Source of the DNA: Gemmatimonadota bacterium
GTDB lineage: Bacteria > Gemmatimonadota > Gemmatimonadetes > Longimicrobiales > Gaopeijiaceae
Length of the DNA stretch: 39,526 nt
Reading direction: 5' to 3'
NCBI GenBank assembly: GCA_009841475.1
Contig: VXLT01000256.1
Location: 1 to 39,526 of the forward strand
In this document: one piece after another, positions 33,223 through 39,526 of the stretch
Layout of the letters: the number at the start of each line of letters is the position of its first letter
How positions within the stretch are numbered: position 1 is the stretch's first letter
Translations under genes and position numbers: made by a program
The notes under the pieces: generated by a model
Databases searched by the model: none
What the model saw: only the letters and a program-made list of their open reading frames with translations
What the model was told of the DNA's origin: nothing

Positions 33223-33765
33223 GTGAGGAACATCTTCGAGAAGCACGCTGGCCGCTTCGCGCGGACCGAGTCGTACAGCGGCCGCGTGGCATCGGCGTTC
33301 GCCGTTCCGGGCGGTGTCGCGCTTGTGGTGCTGCTCGGAGTCACCGTGGCCGAGGTCTTCTGGCGGTACGTGCTCAACAATTCGCTGCTCTGGGCCGAGG
33401 ACCTCGCCACGATGGCGCTCGCCGTGGTTGTGGCCGCGGCGATCGCGTACGGCGCCCGCGAAGGTTCCCACGTCTGCGTCAACCTGATCGCACGCCTTGG
33501 GGGCCGGCGCGTGACCAGAATCACGGACGCCGCGGCCCGGCTTCTGGGCGTCGCAGCCACCGTAGCGGCCGCGTACGCGCTGTTCGTCCACGGCAGTCGC
33601 GGTGCTTCGTACGGGGCTGTCACCCCCAGCGTCTCGATCTCCCACGCCCCCTTCTACTACGTGCTCGGCGCGTCGCTCGCCTCCTACGCACTGCTGCTCG
33701 CGTCCCAACTGCTTCTCGGGTTCGCGACCTGGAACGGCGAAGACCCCAACGAGCCTGCGGACTGA
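33223..33765 (+). CDS. TRAP transporter small permease (DctQ family), cassette B
   Basis: 180 residues, the same length as its cassette A paralogue. Four hydrophobic segments include VALVVLLGVTVAEVFWRYV and MALAVVVAAAIAYGAREGSHVCVNL; the AEVFWRYV segment matches AEVVARH of cassette A. The start is GTG 33223, as no in-frame ATG exists near the N-terminus, and no strong Shine-Dalgarno is visible. It overlaps DctM by one base (TGATG). Because the M14 gene separates it from DctP, it needs its own promoter or long read-through; I see no clear promoter in 33120-33222. Confidence 0.88.
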   Translation: MRNIFEKHAGRFARTESYSGRVASAFAVPGGVALVVLLGVTVAEVFWRYVLNNSLLWAEDLATMALAVVVAAAIAYGAREGSHVCVNLIARLGGRRVTRITDAAARLLGVAATVAAAYALFVHGSRGASYGAVTPSVSISHAPFYYVLGASLASYALLLASQLLLGFATWNGEDPNEPAD

Positions 33766-35069
33766 TGGACGGAAGCAGCATCGCCCTGCTCGGATTCGCC
33801 GCCCTCCTGCTGCTGCTCCTGATCCGGGTGCCCGTGGGGCTGGCGATGATGGTCGTGGGCGTGGCCGGAATCGCCGCGATCCGCCCGGAAGCGGTCGTAG
33901 CGGTACTGGCGGGAGAGGTGTTCGGGGTGGCGTCGCGGTACTCCCTCACCATCCTGCCGCTGTTCATGCTGATGGGGAACCTGGCAGTGATCTCCGGGAT
34001 GAGCCAGGACCTCTACCAGGCTGCCCACAGCTGGCTCGGCCGCGTGAGGGGCAGTCTGGCGTCCGCGTCGATCGTCGCGTGCGCCGGATTCTCCGCACTT
34101 TCCGGCTCGTCGCTGGCCGCCGCGCTGACCATGGGGCGCGTGTCGCTTCCCGAAATGCGCCGCTACAGGTACGCCGATTCGCTGGCGACGGGGGCCATCG
34201 CCGCCGGGGGAACGCTCGGATTCCTCATCCCGCCGTCGGCGGGGCTGGTCATCTACGGGATCATCACCGAAGAGAGCATCGGACGCCTGTTCATGGCCGG
34301 TGTGATCCCCGGGATTCTGCTTACGTTTCTGTTTGTGCTCGCCGTCTGGATCGTCGTGAAGCGTGACCCGGCGAAGGCTCCCCATACCCTGGCACCGGTC
34401 GTGTGGCGGGATCGTCTCGGGGCAACTGCAAGGGCGGCCTGGATCCTGGGCATCGTCGTCGTGACCATCGGTGGCATCTACGCCGGCGTCTTCTCCGCCG
34501 TTGAGGCGGCTGCCGTGGGAGCCTTGCTGACGCTGGTCGCGGCCCTGGTACGGCGCGCACTCAACCGGGATTCGGTGAACGAGGTGGTCAGGGCCACGCT
34601 GAAGGCGAGCGGCACCGCCTTTCTGGTGCTCTCCGGCGCGTTCGTATTCAAGGTCTTTCTCGGATTCACGGGGATCGCCTTCGTCGCCGCCGAATGGGTT
34701 GGCGAGCAGGGGTTTTCAGGCACTCAGGTCGTCATGCTGGTGCTGGCGATGTTCATCGTGCTCGGCACCTTCCTCGACGGCTTCGCGATGCTCGTGCTCA
34801 CCGTTCCCCTGGTTCAGCCGATTCTCGAGTCGCTGGGCGTCGACATGATCTGGTTCGGCGTGATGATCGTCATCACGCTCGAGATGGGCCTGATTTCGCC
34901 TCCGGTCGGGCTGAACATCTTCGTGGTAAAGAGTGTGGCTCCCGACGTGCCCGTCGGGACGATGTTCCGCGGCATCGTTCCCTTCTGGCTCGCGATGCTC
35001 GCGGCGCTGATCCTGATCGGGCTGCTGCCCGCCCTGGCCACGGTCCTGCCCAACGCCATGTTTGGATGA
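33765..35069 (+). CDS. TRAP transporter large permease (DctM family), cassette B
   Basis: 434 residues, polytopic inner-membrane subunit of the second TRAP transporter. Motifs: LPLFMLMGNLAVISGMSQ, FSALSGSSLAAALTMG, GGTLGFLIPPSAGLV, GVDMIWFGVMIVITLEMGLI and SPPVGLNIFVV. It is clearly paralogous to 11849-13159 and keeps the same C-terminus (NAMFG). ATG 33765 overlaps the DctQ stop. Downstream, a minus-strand remnant of a formylglycine-generating enzyme begins within about 25 nt. Substrate unknown. Confidence 0.95.
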   Translation: MDGSSIALLGFAALLLLLLIRVPVGLAMMVVGVAGIAAIRPEAVVAVLAGEVFGVASRYSLTILPLFMLMGNLAVISGMSQDLYQAAHSWLGRVRGSLASASIVACAGFSALSGSSLAAALTMGRVSLPEMRRYRYADSLATGAIAAGGTLGFLIPPSAGLVIYGIITEESIGRLFMAGVIPGILLTFLFVLAVWIVVKRDPAKAPHTLAPVVWRDRLGATARAAWILGIVVVTIGGIYAGVFSAVEAAAVGALLTLVAALVRRALNRDSVNEVVRATLKASGTAFLVLSGAFVFKVFLGFTGIAFVAAEWVGEQGFSGTQVVMLVLAMFIVLGTFLDGFAMLVLTVPLVQPILESLGVDMIWFGVMIVITLEMGLISPPVGLNIFVVKSVAPDVPVGTMFRGIVPFWLAMLAALILIGLLPALATVLPNAMFG

Positions 35070-35090
35070 GCCCCGGCAGGACGTGCGGAA

Positions 35091-35294
35091 TTCCCGTATC
35101 CGGCTCTCAGCCGGGATCACGCCTTCGCCCACGGAAGGTTCCGCGTCCAGGTCGCGACCGTTCGCATGCCGACACTGGTCCGAGGGCCCGTCTCCCCAGT
35201 ACCACCTCGTCTCGGAGCCCGCGCGCACAACGTACTCCCACTCTGATACGCTCAGTAGCCGGTACGACTCCCCGGGGCTGCCGATTCGCTGACA
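35091..35294 (-). pseudogene. Fragment of a formylglycine-generating enzyme (FGE/SUMF1) family gene
   Basis: In the minus frame of the track ORF 34716-35414, this stretch reads GESYRLLSVSEWEYVVRAG followed by SETRWYWGDGPSDQCRHANGRD. That is the recognisable core of FGE-sulfatase domains (YRLP.EAEWEYAARAG....Y.WGD......ANC). The domain normally spans about 230-260 residues; only about 45-65 are present, with no start and no downstream continuation, since the frame runs into the antisense of DctM. It also abuts the C-terminus of the ATPase gene. I interpret it as a deletion remnant, possibly truncated when the ATPase gene arrived. Edges are approximate. Confidence 0.7.
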
Positions 35295-35304
35295 GTCCGC
35301 GGAC

Positions 35305-36495
35305 TCACGTCCGCCATCGGTCACCTGGCATGATTCGCCGCATGAATCCGTCAAAGCGCGGAACGGTGAAGCCGGTGTCGCCGTGGGCTGGGCTCCAGAC
35401 CATTCCCTTCGCAATCAGTTTGCTGCGGACTGGCGCAAGGGAGGTGACCGAGCGTCCCAGTTCACCGGCGATCTCGCCCGAGCGATGTGGCCCTGCACCC
35501 AACTCGGCCATTGCTCGCAGGTACCGCCGTTCAGTCTGCGTCAGACGATCGAACTGCACCATGAAGAAGCCCTCGTCGAGTGTGGCGAGAGCGGTTGCCG
35601 ACGCTGAGCGAACGTCCTCCGCAGTGATCGGTGATCGCTGTGCCGCGTCCCAGACGTGTTTTCCCCACTCCTGCAGGAAATACGGGTAGCCTTCGGCCTC
35701 GTGAAGTATCATTTCGACTGCAGCACCCTCGAACTCGACATCCAGTTCCTGTGCGGGTTTGGTGATCGCGAGCGATGCGGCGGTTGGCGACAGCGGGCCC
35801 ACTTCCGGAAAGTCGAACAGGCGCTCTGCGTAGGACTTGGCCTGCCCCATGCGTCCGCGCAGCTGGGGCAGACCCGCCCCGACAAGGGTCACGGGAAGTC
35901 TCCGTTGCGCGGCGCGGTGCAGCGCGACGATCAGCGCCGCCAACTCGCCTTCGGTCACGTACTGGAGTTCGTCGATGAACATTGCCAGCCCGGTCTCGGC
36001 GCTCAGGCATGCCTCGCCCACGGCCTCCAGGAGGGCTTGCAGGTCGAGTTCGAGGTCGCCGTTGTCCGCGAGGCCCGGCTCCGGATCGAGGTCGAGCCCG
36101 AGTTCGATGTCGTGGTATTTCACCTTGAGCGCGCCGGCGAATCCCGCCAGGCCCCGCAGGGCACGCCGTGCCAGTTCACGGGCACGCGACCTTCTCGCGA
36201 GCCTGATCATGGCCGTGCGCAACCCCGGAGTCAGCAGGGCAGGCAGGGAGCGGGATTCCGGTGCTTCAACGCGGGTAACCAGCATTCCCCTGGATTCGGC
36301 GTAGTCGCTCGATCGCAGGAGCAGGACAGTCTTGCCCACGCCTCGAAGGCCGACCACGAGGATGCTCTTGGCCGGGCGACGCATCCGCACTCTCTCAAGT
36401 GAGATCCGAACCCGGTCCAGCAGGTCTTCGCGCCCCGCCAATTCGGGGGGCGGCATGCCCGCGCCGGGCGAATAGGGGTTGAGAATCGGGTCCAT
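35305..36495 (-). CDS. AAA-type (archaeal-ATPase-like) ATP-binding protein with winged-helix tail
   Basis: 396 residues, cytosolic. N-terminal PPELAGREDLLDRV leads into Walker A VVGLRGVGKTVLL at residues ~45-58, Walker B LAMFIDELQYV near 168-178, and a sensor-like LVGAGLPQLRG. The C-terminal ~90 residues look like a winged helix (LTQTERRYLRAMAELGAG, GEIAGELGRSVTSLAPVRSKLIAKGMV). This family of STAND/Orc-like ATPases is often found on mobile or strain-variable islands; its function is unresolved. ATG 36495 has an AT-rich promoter with a dyad upstream. It follows the PIN toxin gene on the same strand. Codon use is as GC-rich as the neighbours; only the promoter is AT-rich. Confidence 0.85.
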   Translation of the reverse strand: MDPILNPYSPGAGMPPPELAGREDLLDRVRISLERVRMRRPAKSILVVGLRGVGKTVLLLRSSDYAESRGMLVTRVEAPESRSLPALLTPGLRTAMIRLARRSRARELARRALRGLAGFAGALKVKYHDIELGLDLDPEPGLADNGDLELDLQALLEAVGEACLSAETGLAMFIDELQYVTEGELAALIVALHRAAQRRLPVTLVGAGLPQLRGRMGQAKSYAERLFDFPEVGPLSPTAASLAITKPAQELDVEFEGAAVEMILHEAEGYPYFLQEWGKHVWDAAQRSPITAEDVRSASATALATLDEGFFMVQFDRLTQTERRYLRAMAELGAGPHRSGEIAGELGRSVTSLAPVRSKLIAKGMVWSPAHGDTGFTVPRFDGFMRRIMPGDRWRT

Positions 36496-36505
36496 GCTGG
36501 CATCG

Positions 36506-36568
36506 ATTATACGAAAGTTAGCCGGTTTATCGAAAAAAGATAATATCGCTAAACTAGCTATAACTCAA
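36506..36568 (-). promoter_or_regulatory. AT-rich promoter region with inverted repeat, upstream of the ATPase gene
   Basis: On the minus strand TTGAGT (36568-36563) and TATTAT (36545-36540) are separated by exactly 17 nt, a good sigma-70-type promoter. A second box, TATAAT (36511-36506), lies just before the ATG with a weak -35 (TTCGAT). GTTTAGCG (36554-36547) and CGATAAAC (36532-36525) form an inverted repeat (7 of 8 pairs) over the first -10 box, suiting autorepression by the winged-helix ATPase. The AT-rich island stands out from its GC-rich surroundings. Confidence 0.6.
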
Positions 36569-36605
36569 GAGCGGCCGCCTGCCAGGGGTGCGGGATTCCC
36601 CGCCC

Positions 36606-37013
36606 TCAGAACAACGCTTCCAGCGCCTCGGCCGGGGTAATCGCAGGCGTCGGGGAGTGCTTGAAGTCCCGAGCGTTCCTCGTGACGACGTAGCGGGCCC
36701 CGCAGGCGCGTGCCGCGGCGACCTGCATCGCGTCCTCGAAGTCGGCCATCCCCAGCCGGGCGGCATAGCCGATCGCGTTCGTACCGCATACCGCGACAGC
36801 CACGAAGCGAATCAGCTCGGTGATGAAGGCGCGCGCGTCCGCACCGCCTCGCGCGGGTGAGACGAGGTAGTAGAAGTTAGACAAGGTGTGCCATGCCACG
36901 AACGCACGCTTCGGTCCGGTCTGCAGGCGATCGATAAGCTCGGAAGCAGGGTCGGAAAACGGCTGGCGGTCGAGCGCGACGTCGATGAGCACGTCCGTGT
37001 CGATAAGGATCAA
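36606..37013 (-). CDS. PIN-domain (VapC-like) toxin
   Basis: 135 residues. MILIDTDVLIDVALDRQPF carries the first PIN acidic residues. The middle has ASELIDRL, and the C-terminal part FEDAMQVAAARACGARYVVTRNARDF matches the conserved DA.....A....a..ivTrN..DF of PIN ribonucleases. It would cleave RNA when not bound by its antitoxin. The start codon is TTG at 37013, overlapping the antitoxin stop (TTGA); the antitoxin is translated first, as is usual for type II pairs. The ATPase gene follows 110 nt downstream. Confidence 0.88.
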   Translation of the reverse strand: MILIDTDVLIDVALDRQPFSDPASELIDRLQTGPKRAFVAWHTLSNFYYLVSPARGGADARAFITELIRFVAVAVCGTNAIGYAARLGMADFEDAMQVAAARACGARYVVTRNARDFKHSPTPAITPAEALEALF

Positions 37014-37216
37014 AGGTACTTCCGGGCCAGGGCGTCATACCGGGGATCGTCATGGTTCGCGGGCCGGAACTGCCCTCTCCACCGCGACGCGAAGGACGGC
37101 TCGCCGACGGAAGCCTCTTCCCGCAGGGCCCGTTCGGCCGCCAAGCCCGTGGACAACCCGCGTGAGCACCCGCGTGACCCGCGCGGCAGCTCTGACCTTG
37201 CTGTCCCCCGAGTCAT
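37010..37216 (-). CDS. Putative type II antitoxin for the PIN toxin
   Basis: 68 residues. The N-terminal third (MTRGTARSELPRGSRG...) is basic and not recognisable; the rest, LAAERALREEA then SFASRWRGQFRPANHDDPRYDALARKYL, has the short helix and toxin-binding tail typical of antitoxins paired with PIN toxins (the RYD.L..KYL ending is characteristic). A canonical DNA-binding N-terminus is not evident, so the true N-terminus could be altered by a frameshift. ATG 37216 has no Shine-Dalgarno. An inverted repeat lies 7 nt upstream. It overlaps the toxin gene by 4 nt. Confidence 0.7.
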   Translation of the reverse strand: MTRGTARSELPRGSRGCSRGLSTGLAAERALREEASVGEPSFASRWRGQFRPANHDDPRYDALARKYL

Positions 37217-37222
37217 GTTATA

Positions 37223-37241
37223 CTATCTACTAAAGAGATAG
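37223..37241. promoter_or_regulatory. Inverted repeat in the divergent toxin-antitoxin / beta-propeller spacer
   Basis: CTATCT-ACTAAAG-AGATAG is a perfect 6-bp dyad with a 7-nt spacer, placed 7 nt from the antitoxin ATG. It overlaps a TATACT box (37219-37224) on the plus strand, which has TTGCTG 15 nt upstream. An operator for the antitoxin-toxin complex is the obvious candidate role. Confidence 0.45.
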
Positions 37242-37269
37242 GTGATTGACCTGATTTCAGGAGTTCGGC

Positions 37270-38442
37270 ATGAACGCGATCCGCCTCGCCGCCACCACAC
37301 TCTTCACCTTCGTCGCGCTGACCTGCGACATCACCGGCGTGATCGCTCAGACGATCGTGGAGAGCGGGTCCCCTCGCGAATCCGACCTTGTGCTCGCCGA
37401 CGAGCCGGTGGTGCGCGTGGGAATGCTCGACGGCCCCGTCGAATACCTCTTCGGCAACATCACCGGCGCCGTCCGGCTCAACGATGGGAGCGTCGTCGTC
37501 GCGGACGAGCAGAGTCACGAGGTTCGAATGTTCGACGCGGGCGGGGGGCACGTGTGGACCAGCGGACGCGAAGGAGAGGGGCCGGGCGACTATCGGGGAC
37601 TCTGGTTGCTGCGAGGGTGCCCGGGAGCGACGGTCACGATTTACGACTGGCAACTCAAGCGAATCACCGAACTCGACTCGGAAGGCCACGTGGTTGGCAC
37701 ACGGGCGCTCCGCAGGGCTGGCGGACCCGGTCCCCATGGGGCACCCGCATGCTCGCCAGGCGGCGACCTGGTGTTCACCGATTGGCCGGACAGTGAGCAG
37801 GAGGCCGTGGGTGAGTACCGCTGGGAGATGTCGCTGAGCTGGGCGCGAGACGACGGCGTGGCCACCCTGCGATCAGGTATCCCGGGGAGGGAGCTCTACC
37901 ACCATGGTGGCGGTATCGTCGGTTCGGTAACGTGGGGCAGGGAAATGGCCTTCGCGGTCACGGCCACCGGCGTCTGGTACGGATCGGCGGACGACTACGA
38001 ACTCGAACACGCCGACTGGACCGGCCGCGTCACGCGCGTCGCGCGGTGGAGCGGACCGGACCTCGCGGTCACGCGCCAACACCTGGACCGCTACCGGGAC
38101 TTCCACCTGGCCCGGTACGAAACGACCGAGGAGCGCCGAGACTTCGAGAGGGCGAGGTGGCCGGAGATTCGGGACGGCCTGCCGGAGCGATTTCCCGCCT
38201 TCGTGGAGAGGGGGCTCCTTCCGCTACCGGACGGCAGCGTCCTGGTGGCGCCGCACTCCTGGCGGGACCTCTGGGGCAACGAGTTCCACCTGCTGGGCCC
38301 GGACGGCACATGGCTCTACCGCCTGACGATCCCGTCCGGCCGGACGCTTCTCGACGCGGGCCCGGGCTGGGTGCTGCTCCTTGAGAAAGGGGAGTTCGAC
38401 GAGCAGAGCGTGGCGGTGTACGAGCTGGTGGAGGGGTCATGA
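37270..38442 (+). CDS. Secreted 6-bladed beta-propeller protein
   Basis: 390 residues. A signal peptide (MNAIRLAATTLFTFVALTCDITGVIAQ) precedes propeller repeats: RLNDGSVVVADEQSHEVRMFDAGG, then GREGEGPGDYRGL, LLPLPDGSVLVAPHSW and LLGPDGTWLYRL. AGGAG about 8 nt upstream supports ATG 37270. It is divergent to the antitoxin gene and convergent with another propeller gene at the right edge. C-terminus FDEQSVAVYELVEGS. Probably exported and ligand-binding; no catalytic residues recognised. Confidence 0.85.
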   Translation: MNAIRLAATTLFTFVALTCDITGVIAQTIVESGSPRESDLVLADEPVVRVGMLDGPVEYLFGNITGAVRLNDGSVVVADEQSHEVRMFDAGGGHVWTSGREGEGPGDYRGLWLLRGCPGATVTIYDWQLKRITELDSEGHVVGTRALRRAGGPGPHGAPACSPGGDLVFTDWPDSEQEAVGEYRWEMSLSWARDDGVATLRSGIPGRELYHHGGGIVGSVTWGREMAFAVTATGVWYGSADDYELEHADWTGRVTRVARWSGPDLAVTRQHLDRYRDFHLARYETTEERRDFERARWPEIRDGLPERFPAFVERGLLPLPDGSVLVAPHSWRDLWGNEFHLLGPDGTWLYRLTIPSGRTLLDAGPGWVLLLEKGEFDEQSVAVYELVEGS

Positions 38443-38483
38443 CCGGGCTACAGCTCTGGCCACTGGACCGGGTGGGAGAATAG
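38439..38483 (+). other. Orphan beta-propeller C-terminal motif
   Basis: Overlapping the propeller stop as ATGA is a 14-codon frame MTGLQLWPLDRVGE. Its LQLWPLDR closely matches the C-terminus VQLWPLER of the paralogue at 16698-17909. The preceding protein already has a normal family C-terminus, so this looks like the last scrap of a deleted tandem paralogue or an alternative end after frameshift. Confidence 0.35.
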
Positions 38484-38492
38484 GGCGGTAAC

Positions 38493-39526
38493 TCAGCCAC
38501 CCTTGTCGAGGTGGTGAACCCTTACCGTGGGAACACCCAGTTCGTCCCGGTGAGTGCCGTACACGCGGCCGCGCGCAACCTGGCTGAGGCTGAAGCCGCC
38601 GGGCATCTGCACCGCGCCGAACCAGCGTCCGTCGGAGCCGAGGACGGTCCATCGTTCGGGGGCGGGGTCGGGTTGGGGAGGGGTGCGAACCCAGATGTTC
38701 CCTTCGTCGTCGGCCAGCAGCCGGTCGAAGAACGGCTTGTGCTCGGGCAGCCAGGGGAAATCGTCCAGCTGAATGCGGCGACCGCTCTCACTACCAACCA
38801 CTTGTTGGTTGTTCCATTCCTGTCTTTCCTCTGTGGTGATGGGGGCGGGCGTCGCGTGCCAGCGCAGGATGCGCTTCAGCGCCCCATCGGAGGCGACGAT
38901 GCGAACCTCCGCCCGCTGGGAGTAGCCGAACAGCAGATCGTCACCCGTTAACCGAATGGGCAGGACGCGCGTGGTCCACGGGACGGCCCGGGTGAAGATC
39001 TCTGCATATCGGAACTCGTGCCCCTCGATCACGCGCGCGACGGTGTCTCGCCCAGCAAAGGACTCGTCCGTCCACGCGAAGTCCCAGTAGGTAAGGCCCT
39101 GCGGCCCCTCCGGCTCCGCCGTCCGATACCGGTCGGTAACCAGGAAGCGCCGGCAATCACCGGACCTCAGAAAGACACTCAGAGGCATCTGGGTCCGGCC
39201 ATCGACCGTCGCCAAGCGTCGTATGAAGCGGCCTTCGGAATCGAAGTAATTGTACGCATACACATCAGCCGCGATGATCGTGTCTCCCTCGCAGGCAAAC
39301 ACTGTGGAAAGGTCCTCGAGTTCGCCCGGGCCCTCGCCCTGTCCACCGAACCGATGGGTGAACTGACCAACGGAATCGAAGACCATCACCTCGGAGGTGG
39401 TGGCGTCACCGACCGCCAGGCTCCCGTTGGTGAGGACATTCAACCCCCGAACGCGCCCCCAGGGGGGGTTGTCGGGATCGTCGCCCCCTTCAGCCCCCGC
39501 GCCGATTGAGAGTCCCGGTTCGGCAA
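38493..39526 (-). CDS. 6-bladed beta-propeller protein (5' end outside window)
   Basis: The track starts this at TTG 39443, but the same frame stays open to the right edge and reads LSIGAGAEGGDDPDNPPWGR before GLNVLTNGSLAVGDATTSEV. This is the normal first blade of the family, so the real start and signal sequence lie beyond 39526. Other motifs: MVFDSVGQFTHRFGGQGEGPGELEDL, ADDEGNIWVRTPP and the C-terminus DELGVPTVRVHHLDKGG. About 344 residues are visible. It converges on the preceding propeller gene with a 50-nt gap. Confidence 0.85.
   Translation of the reverse strand, partial: AEPGLSIGAGAEGGDDPDNPPWGRVRGLNVLTNGSLAVGDATTSEVMVFDSVGQFTHRFGGQGEGPGELEDLSTVFACEGDTIIAADVYAYNYFDSEGRFIRRLATVDGRTQMPLSVFLRSGDCRRFLVTDRYRTAEPEGPQGLTYWDFAWTDESFAGRDTVARVIEGHEFRYAEIFTRAVPWTTRVLPIRLTGDDLLFGYSQRAEVRIVASDGALKRILRWHATPAPITTEERQEWNNQQVVGSESGRRIQLDDFPWLPEHKPFFDRLLADDEGNIWVRTPPQPDPAPERWTVLGSDGRWFGAVQMPGGFSLSQVARGRVYGTHRDELGVPTVRVHHLDKGG

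Noticed and set aside
35098-35118. ATCCGGCT-CTC-AGCCGGGAT hairpin after DctM of cassette B as a terminator
   Set aside because: It has a bulge and no following U-run and lies inside the FGE remnant; too weak to call.
1-39526. CRISPR arrays, tRNA or rRNA genes, transposases
   Set aside because: I saw no regularly spaced repeats, no cloverleaf-like or rRNA sequence, and no transposase or integrase motifs on either strand.

Overview
The window is one contiguous stretch of very GC-rich bacterial DNA, densely coded on both strands. It has outer-membrane receptors (TonB-dependent), an RND efflux pump, many lipobox proteins and DctP/DctQ/DctM (TRAP) transporters, so the host is Gram-negative. The mix of many secreted 6-bladed beta-propeller proteins, TonB receptors with carboxypeptidase-regulatory-like domains, redoxin lipoproteins and GTG/TTG starts resembles Gemmatimonadota, perhaps a marine or sponge-associated lineage. 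That assignment is inference from gene content; no rRNA or marker phylogeny is available here.

Layout. 1-3.0 kb: RND efflux permease (minus, runs off the left edge) preceded by what looks like a collapsed remnant of its periplasmic adaptor. 3.2-6.6 kb: a GYD-domain protein, then a translationally coupled Hsp70-like ATPase and HEAT-repeat protein (minus). 6.7-11.7 kb (plus): beta-propeller, an unrecognised membrane protein, TonB receptor A, DUF1330 protein. 11.8-16.5 kb (minus): cassette A, SLC23-type permease with an extra C-terminal domain, then DctP, DctQ and DctM, all overlapping or nearly so. 16.7-17.9 kb: beta-propeller lipoprotein. 17.9-25.8 kb (minus): beta-propeller, TPR-redoxin, TonB receptor B, TlpA-like lipoprotein. 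26.0-28.5 kb (plus): decayed beta-propeller, HExxH lipoprotein, thymidine kinase. 28.6-35.1 kb (plus): cassette B, a paralogue of cassette A split by an opposite-strand M14 carboxypeptidase gene. 35.1-37.2 kb (minus): a formylglycine-generating-enzyme remnant, an AAA-type ATPase with a winged-helix tail and its own AT-rich promoter, and a PIN-domain toxin/antitoxin pair. 37.3-39.5 kb: two more beta-propeller genes, the last cut by the right edge.

How the parts may work together. Receptors, redoxins, secreted propellers and peptidases suggest uptake and processing of organic matter in the envelope. The two SLC23+TRAP cassettes are the most unusual system. Each couples a nucleobase-permease-like membrane protein, carrying a degenerate RsbW/histidine-kinase-like ATPase domain, to a complete TRAP transporter; one copy sits 35 nt behind thymidine kinase. 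Noncoding structure is also notable: a 63-bp leader element upstream of unrelated genes, a 70-bp repeat at about 93% identity, and three loci carrying paired 18-bp dyads spaced exactly 21 bp apart.
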